Shown here in pieces: positions 21,301 to 27,000 of a stretch of 64,000 nucleotides of DNA. Both the position numbers and the translations under genes were made by a program. Origin of the DNA: Mya arenaria. Its lineage: Eukaryota > Mollusca > Bivalvia > Myida > Myidae. The DNA is taken from assembly GCF_026914265.1 (NCBI RefSeq), contig NC_069135.1, positions 24,160,167-24,224,166 on the forward strand, in the 5' to 3' direction. Each line of letters opens with the position of its first letter. Position 1 is the first letter of the stretch. The notes beneath the pieces are model-generated. The model was not told the DNA's origin, ran no database searches, and was given only the letters and a program-made list of their open reading frames with translations.

Positions 21301-23825
21301 ATTCCCATCTGCTAAATGTTTCAAAATACTTCAGCCACAAAATCTCTGAACTATTTCTATCCTTTTGCGTTATAAAAACACACTTAACGCTATATTTGCT
21401 ACTTTAGAGTTTTCTATGGGCATAATGCAAGCAACTCCCTGATTCGTCGGTCTGAATTGTACACCAATTAGAAAAGTGTTTTGCATTTACTGCGCGTCAT
21501 CATTTTAGCTAACAAGATACATATGAAACACGGTATATTATACACGAATCTTGTTTTCAAAGTCGTGTATATGATACCAAAAAGAACATTACCTCCATAA
21601 GCTTATTTCTGACATAAATAACAAACCCAGCATACACTACATAGCGTTACGTAACAATGTATTGTTGATATTTAAATAAAAGCAATGTTACACATGGAAA
21701 ATATAATAACAAAGGCCGTTACTAATCTTGCAAACAACTTTTATTTTAAACAAATGGATTTAAGCGCTTTATACAATGATCACATCAACTAGCTTTCCCG
21801 CAAGACAGCGAAAAATATTCGTTTTTCTTTTTTTATTCTCTAAAAAACATAAAGGTTGTGTAAAGAGCCAAATATATATAGGCAAGGAAAACATTTAAAA
21901 CATCACTGCTGCCCTCTGTGCATATAAACACTACAGCAGTTGACAATTCTAAAAACGGCAGTATCATTTGAATTTTTGCATTTCAATGAAGTATGTAAAA
22001 ATGTGTGTACTATCACGTAGAATGTATCTATCTTCATTGTTAACAGGATGGTCTGCTTGGTTCCACGGTCCATGTTCGGTAACCTGCGGTACAGGGATCC
22101 AAACCAGACTACGTCATTGTAACACGGGACACGTGGTGGATTGCCCGGGCAATAAAACGGAAACAATCGCCTGTCAAATGAAGCCTTGTCCAGGTGGTAT
22201 TTAAGTTATTATTCAATCTGGAGTAAGTAAAGAGTCGAGAGCGATGTCACTTTCCTGGTACTGTTCAGAAGTATGTGCCAGCTTTAAATGATCCATGGTG
22301 TAATAATAGAATGTTTTTTGGAAAGAACTTGAAACATGTACACTTAAAGCATGTCCGAGTAAGCACTACATATATACATTAGATTAGAACGATATTTGGT
22401 GAACATGATTTACACAAATATATTGATTGTTTTGTTAAGGCTCTTACCATTCTTGATTCCAGAAGGTTTGAACATTTTGATATATAATCACAAGAATAAT
22501 TTAATGATTATTGCGATAAAAATAAAACTAACGATTAGTTGCTGGAAGAAAATTGTCACTATTATGATTAGCAGCATTACTCATAATGGATTTTAATCTA
22601 ATGTTCATCGAAGTCATTCTGACCAAGATTAATGATTATTTGGTAAAACATATCACCTTGAGAATTTCCAGTAGTCTTTTGTCTTACAAATAATCAAACC
22701 TTAACTATCTTTGAAAAACAAAACATTTTGATTTAATAGTAAAAATCATCTCTACGGTGTAAAACATCTTTTGACTTTTGATATAGAGGCATGCCTTTTA
22801 ATCCGGCAAAACCAATCATTAAACATCACTTGCAATGGCATAGATAAGTTATTACATTCATACTTGTAACAATATTTGACTTTAATTTATTGCCAAGATG
22901 TGGAACTTATGTCAATCTTTAGTAATATAGTTCTTATTCAGCGTGGTCGAGCTGGTTTAACTTGCCATGCTCAACAACGTGCGGCAATGGAACTCGAACC
23001 CGATTACGCCACTGCAGCAGCGGACACGTGGATGACTGTTCCGGCAAAAACACGGACAATGTCACATGCAACATGACTCCGTGTATAGGTACGTCGAATA
23101 GTTGTAAAAGATGCAACATGAAGGTACACTTTGAAAATGGATCAGGTATTGTTAAGATGTCAAGATAATTTATTCTTTGACATATTTAATCTTAGTCATG
23201 ACAGCCTTTGTTCTTAAACTGTAATATATACGTAAAGTAAAAGGATATGTTCAATTATAGAGGGTTCGTCACAAATAATTGTGTTCAATGTAATGTATTT
23301 CATATAGTTCATGGCGGATGGAGTAATTGGTCAGCTTGGTCGCAGTGCGATGTTACATGTGAGAACGGCCACGTCCAGCGCATGCGCACATGTACTAACC
23401 CTGCACCTGCATATGGAGGAGACGCCTGCGGAGGAAACAGCTTCGAGATGCTTCAATGTTCATTGCCTACATGTCCATGTACTTGTCACTTTAAATACAA
23501 GCTTTAAAAAAAGAAAAGATAATCAAACGGTTCGATTCAAGTAAACGGTACAACATTAGTTAAGTCATTTTGTTTTTATTAAATATAAAATATAAGCATT
23601 CAGCTTATTTCAAATTTGATGGAATCGTAAAGAAAACATAAAAACCAGCTCTTCTTTAAACCAATTGTTTCATTTGTAGCATGGTCGGCATGGTTTGATG
23701 GGGACTGCTCTGTTACGTGCGGTGTCGGAACAATGTCTCGACTAAGGTTTTGCTCCTCTGGTCACGATGAGGACTGTTTAGGTAGTCCCTTTGACTCGTA
23801 TTCCTGCACAAAGCCGGGCTGCTGA
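2684..23825 (+). CDS. Multi-TSP1, MAM-domain secreted or surface protein (5' partial, 17 exons)
   Basis: This is the gene-level entry. Joining 2684-2854, 3520-3690, 5189-5362, 8712-8882, 9172-9342, 9766-9936, 10161-10331, 10661-10837, 12175-12426, 15401-15574, 19620-19766, 20012-20271, 20633-20831, 22047-22193, 22942-23088, 23308-23478 and 23680-23825 gives about 1,005 residues in one open frame. Domain order is TSP1 x8, Ser/Thr/Pro linker, TSP1, MAM, Thr-rich tail, short TSP1 x2, TSP1, short TSP1, stop. All junctions are phase 1 except the phase 0 junction inside the MAM domain. TSP1 modules carry WxxW and CxxTC motifs, which in known TSP1 proteins are sites of C-mannosylation and O-fucosylation, so an extracellular adhesive or matrix role is likely by family. 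The amino terminus and signal peptide lie upstream of the window. No transmembrane segment is visible at the carboxyl end, so the product is probably secreted. The exon chain is my splice reading; transcript support is lacking and alternative splicing of symmetric exons is plausible. Confidence 0.85.
3232..3455. repeat. Degenerate intronic minisatellite (about 26-30 bp unit)
   Basis: Repeated variants of CTTGAAACACCAGTTTTACC occur in tandem, for example from 3297, 3325 and 3353, decaying at both ends. The array lies in the intron before TSP1 exon 2 and shows no coding signal. Confidence 0.75.
3520..3690 (+). CDS. TSP1 module exon 2
   Basis: This 171-bp, phase 1-1 exon has acceptor GACATCAG and donor CCAA/GTAAGT. 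It encodes NGVWGEWGHWTGC, then CDVTC (an O-fucosylation-type motif), RNRSC, EFGGQEC and a GPCP end, with six cysteines. The ATG at 3504 lies in the preceding intron and is not a start. Confidence 0.9.
3691..5188. other. Intron with a degenerate tRNA-like relic
   Basis: About 1.5 kb of AT-rich intron. The only recognisable item is a minus-strand tRNA-derived relic at about 3920-3998, annotated separately. The short open frame at 4924 has no domain. Confidence 0.5.
3920..3998 (-). repeat. Degenerate tRNA-derived SINE head
   Basis: Read on the minus strand, CCGGAATAGCTCAGTAG matches an acceptor strand plus Pol III A box, and GATTCGAATC about 40 bases later matches a B box. The T-arm pairing is poor, so this is a relic, not a tRNA gene. 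Confidence 0.45.
5189..5362 (+). CDS. TSP1 module exon 3 (duplicated cassette type)
   Basis: This 174-bp, phase 1-1 exon has acceptor CATTTAAG and donor GATG/GTAAAT. It encodes DGKWSGWGLWSEC, CSVTC, SRNRTC and a DTCD end, with six cysteines. The exon plus flanking intron is nearly the same as the exon at 15401-15574, so the two derive from one duplicated exon-intron cassette. Confidence 0.9.
5440..5515 (+). pseudogene. Decayed partial TSP1 exon copy
   Basis: Sequence after CATCACAG (ACCAAATCTCACAGCACC, then CAGTACAAAGGAGCCGACTG) matches the middle of exon 3 (5189-5362) with deletions and no usable frame or splice sites. A second echo of the same leader, at about 5590-5620 (CCCTTACGCTTG then CATCACGGTAC), suggests a tandem partial unit in this intron. 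Confidence 0.7.
5620..7890. other. Long intron, nothing recognisable
   Basis: AT-rich sequence between TSP1 exons 3 and 4. Open frames at 5600-5905 and 7434-7781 have no domain, no splice context and AT-driven composition, so I do not call them genes. Confidence 0.5.
7895..8025 (+). pseudogene. Decayed TSP1 exon of the exon 3/exon 10 type
   Basis: From about 7944 the sequence (GTATCAAATCTCTCGATCAC, later AACCACCCTTCGGCCCTGAA and GTAGACTGTGAGGGGTCAG) aligns with the exon-3 segment that starts GGTACTAAATCTCGCAACCG. Indels and stops break the frame. The following intron (8130-8500) also resembles the introns at 15840-16120 and 25540-26100, supporting a whole-cassette duplicate. Confidence 0.7.
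8026..8711. other. Intron of the duplicated cassette family
   Basis: No coding signal. Parts of 8130-8500 resemble other intronic copies at about 15840-16120 and 25540-26100, including a shared AGTCAAAC segment followed by a GCATTGAC segment. Confidence 0.45.
8712..8882 (+). CDS. TSP1 module exon 4
   Basis: This 171-bp, phase 1-1 exon has acceptor ATTTTTCAG and donor CCAG/GTTAAT. It encodes NGGWSEWGSYTQC, CDATC, a diverged TTFRAC in place of the usual basic R-x-R-x-C run, and a KPCP end. Six cysteines are kept, and NFS is a possible N-glycosylation site. Confidence 0.88.
9172..9342 (+). CDS. TSP1 module exon 5
   Basis: This 171-bp, phase 1-1 exon has a weak acceptor (AATATAAAG) and donor CCAG/GTTCGT. 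It encodes DGAWNSWMEWGAC, CSTTC, RIRSRVC and FGGKPC, ending in RECP, with six cysteines and an NIT glycosylation motif. Both splice sites are weaker than in neighbouring exons, so it is a candidate for alternative inclusion. Confidence 0.88.
9766..9936 (+). CDS. TSP1 module exon 6
   Basis: This 171-bp, phase 1-1 exon has acceptor TATATTTTAG and donor CCAA/GTATGT. It encodes DGGMSDWSEWSTC, CSHSC, TRNRTC and YGGAYC, ending in VNCP, with six cysteines. M replaces the first Trp of the usual W-x-x-W-x-x-W ladder. A decayed copy lies near 26440-26570. Confidence 0.9.
10161..10331 (+). CDS. TSP1 module exon 7 (extra cysteine)
   Basis: This 171-bp, phase 1-1 exon has acceptor ATCCTTTTAG and donor CCAG/GTAACA. 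It encodes NGYWSDWAAWGAC, CDVTC, TRSRSC and FGGEDC, ending in TCCP. The terminal CC gives seven cysteines, so one may be unpaired or pair between modules. A decayed copy of its 3' half lies near 26600-26690. Confidence 0.9.
10661..10837 (+). CDS. TSP1 module exon 8 (extra cysteine, atypical)
   Basis: This 177-bp, phase 1-1 exon has acceptor TTTCAATAG and donor ACAA/GTAAGT. It encodes DGNWALWYPWSPC, CQGDC (no Ser/Thr at the usual fucosylation position), RFRNC, SCGGNQC and a GCST end. There are seven cysteines because Cys replaces the residue before GG. It is the last module before the linker exon. Confidence 0.87.
10838..11458. other. Intron, no gene
   Basis: AT-rich sequence. The segment 10838-10975 has a decayed counterpart at about 26815-26890 (shared GAGGGG, TTTCTTCTTTA and AAGGCCATC-like blocks). 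Confidence 0.45.
11459..11870 (+). repeat. Long direct repeat, copy A (about 412 bp)
   Basis: This block matches 12793-13207 base for base over most of its length, with scattered substitutions and short indels. Shared landmarks include TTCTGGGAATATTTTATTAT, CCTGCCGCTGATAATGCGGA and GATAGTTCTGCGAAACATAT. No terminal inverted repeats or coding capacity are seen. Confidence 0.93.
12175..12426 (+). CDS. Ser/Thr/Pro/Ala-rich mucin-like linker exon
   Basis: This 252-bp, phase 1-1 exon has acceptor ATTGATCATAG and donor GCAG/GTTACT. It encodes 84 residues made mostly of T, S, A, P, G and V with no cysteine, ending in a poly-Thr stretch. This is typical of an O-glycosylated spacer between globular modules. 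It is flanked by two long direct repeats, about 11459-11870 and 12793-13207. Confidence 0.85.
12478..12645 (+). repeat. tRNA-derived SINE
   Basis: The head has a Pol III A box (TTAGCGCAGTGGTAAGCGC) and B box (GGTTCGATTCC) about 35 bases apart. A conserved body follows (GTGGTCACCAAGCTGGACAA, then TCTCCGGGTACTCTGGTTTC), resembling the conserved central domains of metazoan SINE superfamilies; I cannot say which. A diverged same-strand copy lies at 53114-53262. Confidence 0.85.
12793..13207 (+). repeat. Long direct repeat, copy B (about 415 bp)
   Basis: Second copy of the 11459-11870 block in the same orientation, about 1.33 kb downstream. It differs by a poly(A) expansion near 12830 and scattered substitutions. 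The pair brackets the mucin-like exon and the SINE. A much more diverged stretch at about 42990-43200 shares several landmarks. Confidence 0.93.
13367..13935 (+). mobile_element. LINE ORF2 C-terminal fragment (zf-RVT region)
   Basis: An open frame of 188 codons encodes the C-terminal region of an L1/Tx1-like non-LTR retrotransposon. The run FQWKYILN precedes a CNIC cysteine pair, then LFHLFWDCS, which is the Cys-Cys-His-Cys pattern of the zf-RVT domain, and later KWQIWKQRNECKF. No reverse transcriptase precedes it, so it is 5'-truncated, as usual for LINE insertions. It lies in the intron between the linker exon and TSP1 exon 10. Despite its open frame it is not a host gene. Confidence 0.85.
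13936..15400. other. Intron, no gene
   Basis: Follows the LINE fragment and probably includes its 3' untranslated tail. Short overlapping open frames at 14960-15197 show no domain. Nothing else is supportable. Confidence 0.45.
15401..15574 (+). CDS. TSP1 module exon 10 (paralogue of exon 3)
   Basis: This 174-bp, phase 1-1 exon has acceptor CGTATTTAAG and donor AATA/GTAAAT. It encodes DGKWSGWGVWSEC, CSVTC, SRNRTC and a DYCN end, with six cysteines. It matches exon 3 (5189-5362) almost throughout, and the match continues into both flanking introns, so this is a recent segmental duplicate. Confidence 0.88.
15630..15755 (+). pseudogene. Partial TSP1 exon copy (tandem duplicate)
   Basis: After CATCACAG, the sequence from ACAAATCTCGCAACCGCACC to GATAACTGCGATG is nearly identical to the 3' two-thirds of exon 10, but the 5' third with the Trp ladder is missing. 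The available acceptor would read out of frame and the donor G is lost (GATGTTAAAT). It parallels the decayed partial copy at 5440, so the tandem partial duplication predates copying of the cassette. Confidence 0.85.
15756..17830. other. Intron, no gene
   Basis: 15840-16120 is a copy of cassette-family intron sequence, with relatives at 8130-8500 and 25800-26100. The rest is AT-rich with no open frame I can support. Confidence 0.45.
17830..18030 (-). mobile_element. Mariner-like transposase C-terminal relic
   Basis: On the minus strand from about 18015 the translation begins HPPYFPDLAP, the hallmark around the third catalytic Asp of mariner transposases (usual form HPPYSPDLAP). After an in-frame stop it continues to NNMTEWYRDVFRHQWIHRHL and CDGNYFEKY, then TAG, matching the usual mariner carboxyl end. 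The catalytic N-terminal part is missing. It lies within an intron of the TSP1/MAM gene. Confidence 0.8.
18243..18303. repeat. (GTT)n microsatellite
   Basis: About 18 to 20 near-perfect GTT/TTG trinucleotides, with one GTC interruption near the start. Confidence 0.97.
18851..18987. repeat. Long inverted repeat (foldback element)
   Basis: Two arms of about 60 bases, 18851-18910 and 18928-18987, are reverse complements with few mismatches around a loop of about 17 bases. Key arm sequence: ATTGGGCTGGTCAAAGT and ACTTTGACCAGCCCAAT. No coding capacity. It is probably a small foldback/MITE-type element or its hairpin remnant. Confidence 0.9.
18988..19619. other. Intron before the MAM exons, no feature seen
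   Basis: AT-rich, with no domain or repeat recognised. Confidence 0.45.
19620..19766 (+). CDS. MAM domain, exon 1 of 3
   Basis: This 147-bp, phase 1-1 exon has acceptor CAGCCTTTAG and donor TCTG/GTGAGT. It encodes DCDFEDNTLCTSW, then DDFDWTL and TGPQNDHT. These are the classic N-terminal MAM landmarks: first Cys pair, D-F-x-W, T-G-P-x-x-D-H-T. Confidence 0.9.
20012..20271 (+). CDS. MAM domain, exon 2 of 3
   Basis: This 260-bp exon enters in phase 1 and leaves in phase 0. Acceptor is GTTTTTCAG and donor TCTCA/GTTCGT. It encodes GTYIYIESSSP, the third MAM cysteine in PLCLSFWFSMYG, LNIYEYDG and WQQANVPL. The phase-0 donor is the only choice that rejoins the next exon in frame (NVIFS/VIIEATVG). 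Confidence 0.88.
20633..20831 (+). CDS. MAM domain, exon 3 of 3, plus Thr-rich tail
   Basis: This 199-bp exon enters in phase 0 and leaves in phase 1. Acceptor is GATTTTAAG and donor ATCCG/GTACTT. It encodes VIIEATVGNGYLGDVAIDDI, the highly conserved MAM C-terminal strand pair, then the fourth cysteine (DDRQC). About 45 residues rich in T, S, H and P follow as a spacer to the next TSP1. Confidence 0.88.
20832..22046. other. Intron, nothing recognisable
   Basis: About 1.2 kb between the MAM Thr-rich exon and the first short TSP1 exon. AT-rich, with no supportable coding or repeat signal. Confidence 0.45.
22047..22193 (+). CDS. Short TSP1 module exon (type B, first)
   Basis: This 147-bp, phase 1-1 exon has acceptor GTTAACAG and donor CCAG/GTGGTA. 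It encodes GWSAWFHGPC, CSVTCG, TRLRHC and VDC, ending in KPCP. It is 49 residues with six cysteines, about eight shorter than the other modules because the NPxPxxGG loop is replaced by NTGHVV. The same short type recurs at 22942 and 23680. Confidence 0.87.
22194..22941. other. Intron, nothing recognisable
   Basis: AT-rich sequence between the two similar short TSP1 exons. Open frames such as 22396-22596 have no domain. Confidence 0.45.
22942..23088 (+). CDS. Short TSP1 module exon (type B, second)
   Basis: This 147-bp, phase 1-1 exon has acceptor TTCTTATTCAG and donor ATAG/GTACGT. It encodes AWSSWFNLPC, CSTTCG, TRLRHC and the SSGHVDDC loop, ending in TPCI, with six cysteines and N-glycosylation motifs NGT, NVT and NMT. 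It closely resembles the exon at 22047, pointing to tandem exon duplication. Confidence 0.87.
23308..23478 (+). CDS. TSP1 module exon (full-length type)
   Basis: This 171-bp, phase 1-1 exon has acceptor TTTCATATAG and donor CCAT/GTACTT. It encodes HGGWSNWSAWSQC, CDVTC, QRMRTC and YGGDAC, ending in PTCP, with six cysteines. It is a canonical 57-residue module placed between short modules. Confidence 0.88.
23680..23825 (+). CDS. Terminal exon: short TSP1 module and stop codon
   Basis: Acceptor TCATTTGTAG leads into SWSAWFDGDC, CSVTCG, SRLRFC, the SSGHDEDC loop and a terminal KPGC, directly followed by TGA at 23823-23825. Six cysteines complete the module, so the protein ends exactly on the last TSP1 cysteine with no transmembrane segment or GPI signal. 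Confidence 0.87.
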
Positions 23826-23883
23826 AACCTGATTACATTTTTTGTTTGCATGTATAATTGGTATTGGTACATCTAAATCTAGA

Positions 23884-23930
23884 ATTAAACTCCCAAATAT
23901 GCATTTTAATAGGTTGTGTGTGTGTTTTAT
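23884..23930 (+). terminator. Putative poly(A) signal of the TSP1/MAM gene
   Basis: ATTAAA at 23884-23889, about 60 bases after the stop, is followed by a GT-rich tract (GGTTGTGTGTGTGTTTT, about 23912-23928). This is the usual metazoan arrangement of hexamer and downstream element. No AATAAA is closer. Confidence 0.6.
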
Positions 23931-25539
23931 ACCCCATAAAGAAAGAAGTGGTCTAATGAACTAACAAATTATAGATATTATAATTAGGAAAAACAATGTT
24001 TCTTAACCTTTTTTAAAGTAAATGTATTTATCAATTATATTTTCCTTGCAACACCGACATCAAAATACCCGAGCAAGACATTTCACTCCAGCTCCATATT
24101 TGCCAAAAAAATGAATGAGTGGATTATCGTTTGGCCATCAGCTATTTCGACTAGCAATCATGTTGATGTCACAGATAGAGTACTGTGGCCATACATATCG
24201 CCTTGCCACCAACTACTTCGTCTAGCAGTCATGTTGATGTTACAGAAAGAAGCGGATCTGATAGTTACATATGCACATTGTGTGGTGGTTTATGTGGTTC
24301 TATATATTGGCAATCAGACAGATAACATAAGTGATCACTTAAGTCGACTTATAGAATCTATGGGTCAATGCAGACCCGTTTTGCTAGATTTGTTCGGAAG
24401 CAGCATTCTCATAATGTGTTGTTTGGTATAGAATGCACGTAGAAATGTTTTCCGACATATATAAGACTAAAAAAATCTTAGTTGAGCTGTGTTGAAAGTT
24501 TGGCATTGATGAGTATGTCGGCGAATAAATAACTTAAGATTGATCAGACTAAACTCATTCAAGATATTTAACTGGAATTGAGTACGCATATTTACAAAGA
24601 CAATACGTACTTGTACAGTACGGCCCATAACTCAAGTGGCCCTCTTGTTAGCGGATAAGCGCTGGGGGAAGTTTCTAGAAAAAAAAGTTTATGTTTAACA
24701 ATATTATTTTTTACAAATGAATGGGAAATATTATAGATATGAACGAAAAGGATCACAAAAAAGGCAAGAACGTACAGTCTGTGCAATTTTCTCAATTTTG
24801 CTAGTAAATTGAATACTGCCTCGTGGGATAATAAATTTCATCGTCAGGTCCAAAATATTCGTAATAACTTAAACGTAATAGGTTTTAGTATAATATGTCA
24901 TTAAGGTTAATTATTTCCTTCAAACCTAGTTTATCTTGATTTAATTAAAGAAAAGGCTCATGCCAAAACTAACACAGTAAGCTTAGCTTGATCTTTCTTT
25001 AACGGATTAAAAATGGTTCATAACATTTTGGGGCTAGTTGCTTCACATTGCAAGTTATATTTTGAAATGTGCTTGTGTAGATGCGAATGCACAAAAGAAG
25101 TGACAAAGAATTTGGTACTATATGTTTATGTGTATGGATTGTCAAGTAACCTTCTAGTAGTGCACACACATGATTGAGTCGAACAAGGAAAGCGAGCGAT
25201 ATAAAATATGATAATAAACTTTTCCATCTTGCTTTATTGAATGTTTACACTCGTGATTTGAACAATTGTACAGTAGGCTTCGTGAGAGCAATATTGGCTA
25301 TGTTTTAATGCTTTTATGAAATAATTGTTTTCGCTTGTTGAAATTTTGGCTGAATATGTAAATCATTTAAAATCGATGTGTTCTTTAAATGTCTACCTTT
25401 CATCAAGATTTTTGTGTATAAAATTTGCATAACGCAGGTTAAATCATATACAATTCCGTACAGTACAACATTCACAACTGCTCCCACAAATTAAATGCTA
25501 ACACTCTACTCCTTGGGGTGCATTACCTTTATGATAGTA
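23931..25539. other. Intergenic sequence downstream of the TSP1/MAM gene
   Basis: No gene supported. The open frame at 24111-24431 covers two diverged copies of a roughly 48-bp unit (about 24131-24178 and 24200-24249, sharing CTAGCARTCATGTTGATGT), so it is repeat-derived. Confidence 0.5.
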
Positions 25540-27000
25540 AGTACTGATAGGCATATGTATCCATTTCGTCTTGCATTATGTAATACCCTTGAATATGATT
25601 ATGACAGTCTTGGCTAGATTGCAGTTTATCGTCCTGGCGAATAGTAGAGATTGGGCGTTTCTTACTTAAATTCTGACAACTCGGCTAAAAGTTAGGTGCC
25701 CTTTAACATAAACTTTCACTTTGGGCTTTATTGAAGTTCATGTAACGAATTAGTCCAAAATGTGCATGTGTTTATTCCTACACCTGCCACACAGTATCAG
25801 CATGATATGAAGTAGTTCCTAGCATATTTGCCATTAGATACAACCTTCTCGTCACACAGTTACGTACCCTTGACGATGGTCTTTATTGGACTTGTGAGTG
25901 AGATATTACCACAGTATTAGAGTTATTGGTACAAAATATCACTAAACTATGATGTAGAGCATTGTAATTTTTTGAAAGTCAAACAGAATTGTACCTGAGT
26001 GCATTGACATTGTGACTTAAAGAGTAAAATTCTTTAATAATATCATAACACATCTTCGATTTTATATTAGCATTTATTTAAAACATCCTGTTTCAAGGCG
26101 GTGATTTGGGATAGATCTCGGAAATATATTTACTATAACGCTTTCAAATGCATCTGAAGTTCTGAAAGTAATTAACTAATACTTTGACATGACTTTTCAA
26201 ATAAGCATTACTACGAGCGTTGTCTTAGTACGAGCATGTAGTTAGATACGTCCTGCACTTGTACCTGTTTGTCATCTTTTCCGGAAAAGCAAAATGTATA
26301 AGAACACCATTATTACAATAACAAGGATTCAAGTCAAATCATTTTCCAGTCTAGTAATATTCTAATGCACTTGGAAGTTACGCACATTTCTGCTGACTGT
26401 AAAGTTGGTCAAATGTAAAGCTGATCGTAAATAAATATTTTGGGTCGACGGTTGTTTCTCTGATGGTAGTGAGTATTCATTATGCTCCCATACCTGTTGA
26501 AATCGAACCCAAAAGATCAAACCTGGACAAATCCACATCCTTATATGGTAGTAGTAGCCTATGATGCCACCTCTACCAACTGCACGAACTCGGTCATGTT
26601 AAAATCATCCTCCCAATTTGGAGAAAAGGTTTGCGTCAGAATTGTTATTGACGAAACAGAACGCTCAGACTCTTGTTGTCCAGGTAAAACACGTTTATTT
26701 GGATCTACTATGTAATATTACATAAACTGCAAGTCTGGTTTAACTATTTCCGCAAACTTTATAAGTCACACATGACCATCGAGTTAAATGTTAATATAAC
26801 TGATATTTCGGCAGTCACGTTAGAGGAGGGGTCAAAAACTTTCTTCTTTAATACATAAAGGTCATCTGTGTGCAAAGGTGTTGCAGGAGACATTGATGAG
26901 TCAGTGCAGCCCAAATTGTCATGGCAAGCATATGGCACTGTAAATATGTGGTAAAGCCAATATACATAGGTAGGTTTAATAATATATAAAGGGTTAAAGT
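25540..27000 (+). pseudogene. Collapsed, decayed copy of the TSP1 gene block 8.1-11.0 kb
   Basis: Collinear blocks match the TSP1 gene. 26190-26430 matches the intron at 9497-9765 (shared GCGTTGTCTTAGTACG and GCATGTAGTTAGATAC). 26440-26570 matches exon 6 (TCGACGGT, TGCTCCCATACCTGT, CCTTATATGGT). 26600-26690 matches the 3' half of exon 7 (TTGTTGTCCAGGTAA). 26700-26890 matches the introns after exons 7 and 8, with exon 8 itself gone. 25800-26100 resembles cassette introns at 15840-16120. Stops and indels break every exon. It lies beyond the gene's stop and poly(A) signal. Confidence 0.85.

Noticed and set aside
24111..24431. 106-codon open frame downstream of the TSP1 gene
   Set aside because: Built over a two-copy short repeat, with no domain or gene signals.
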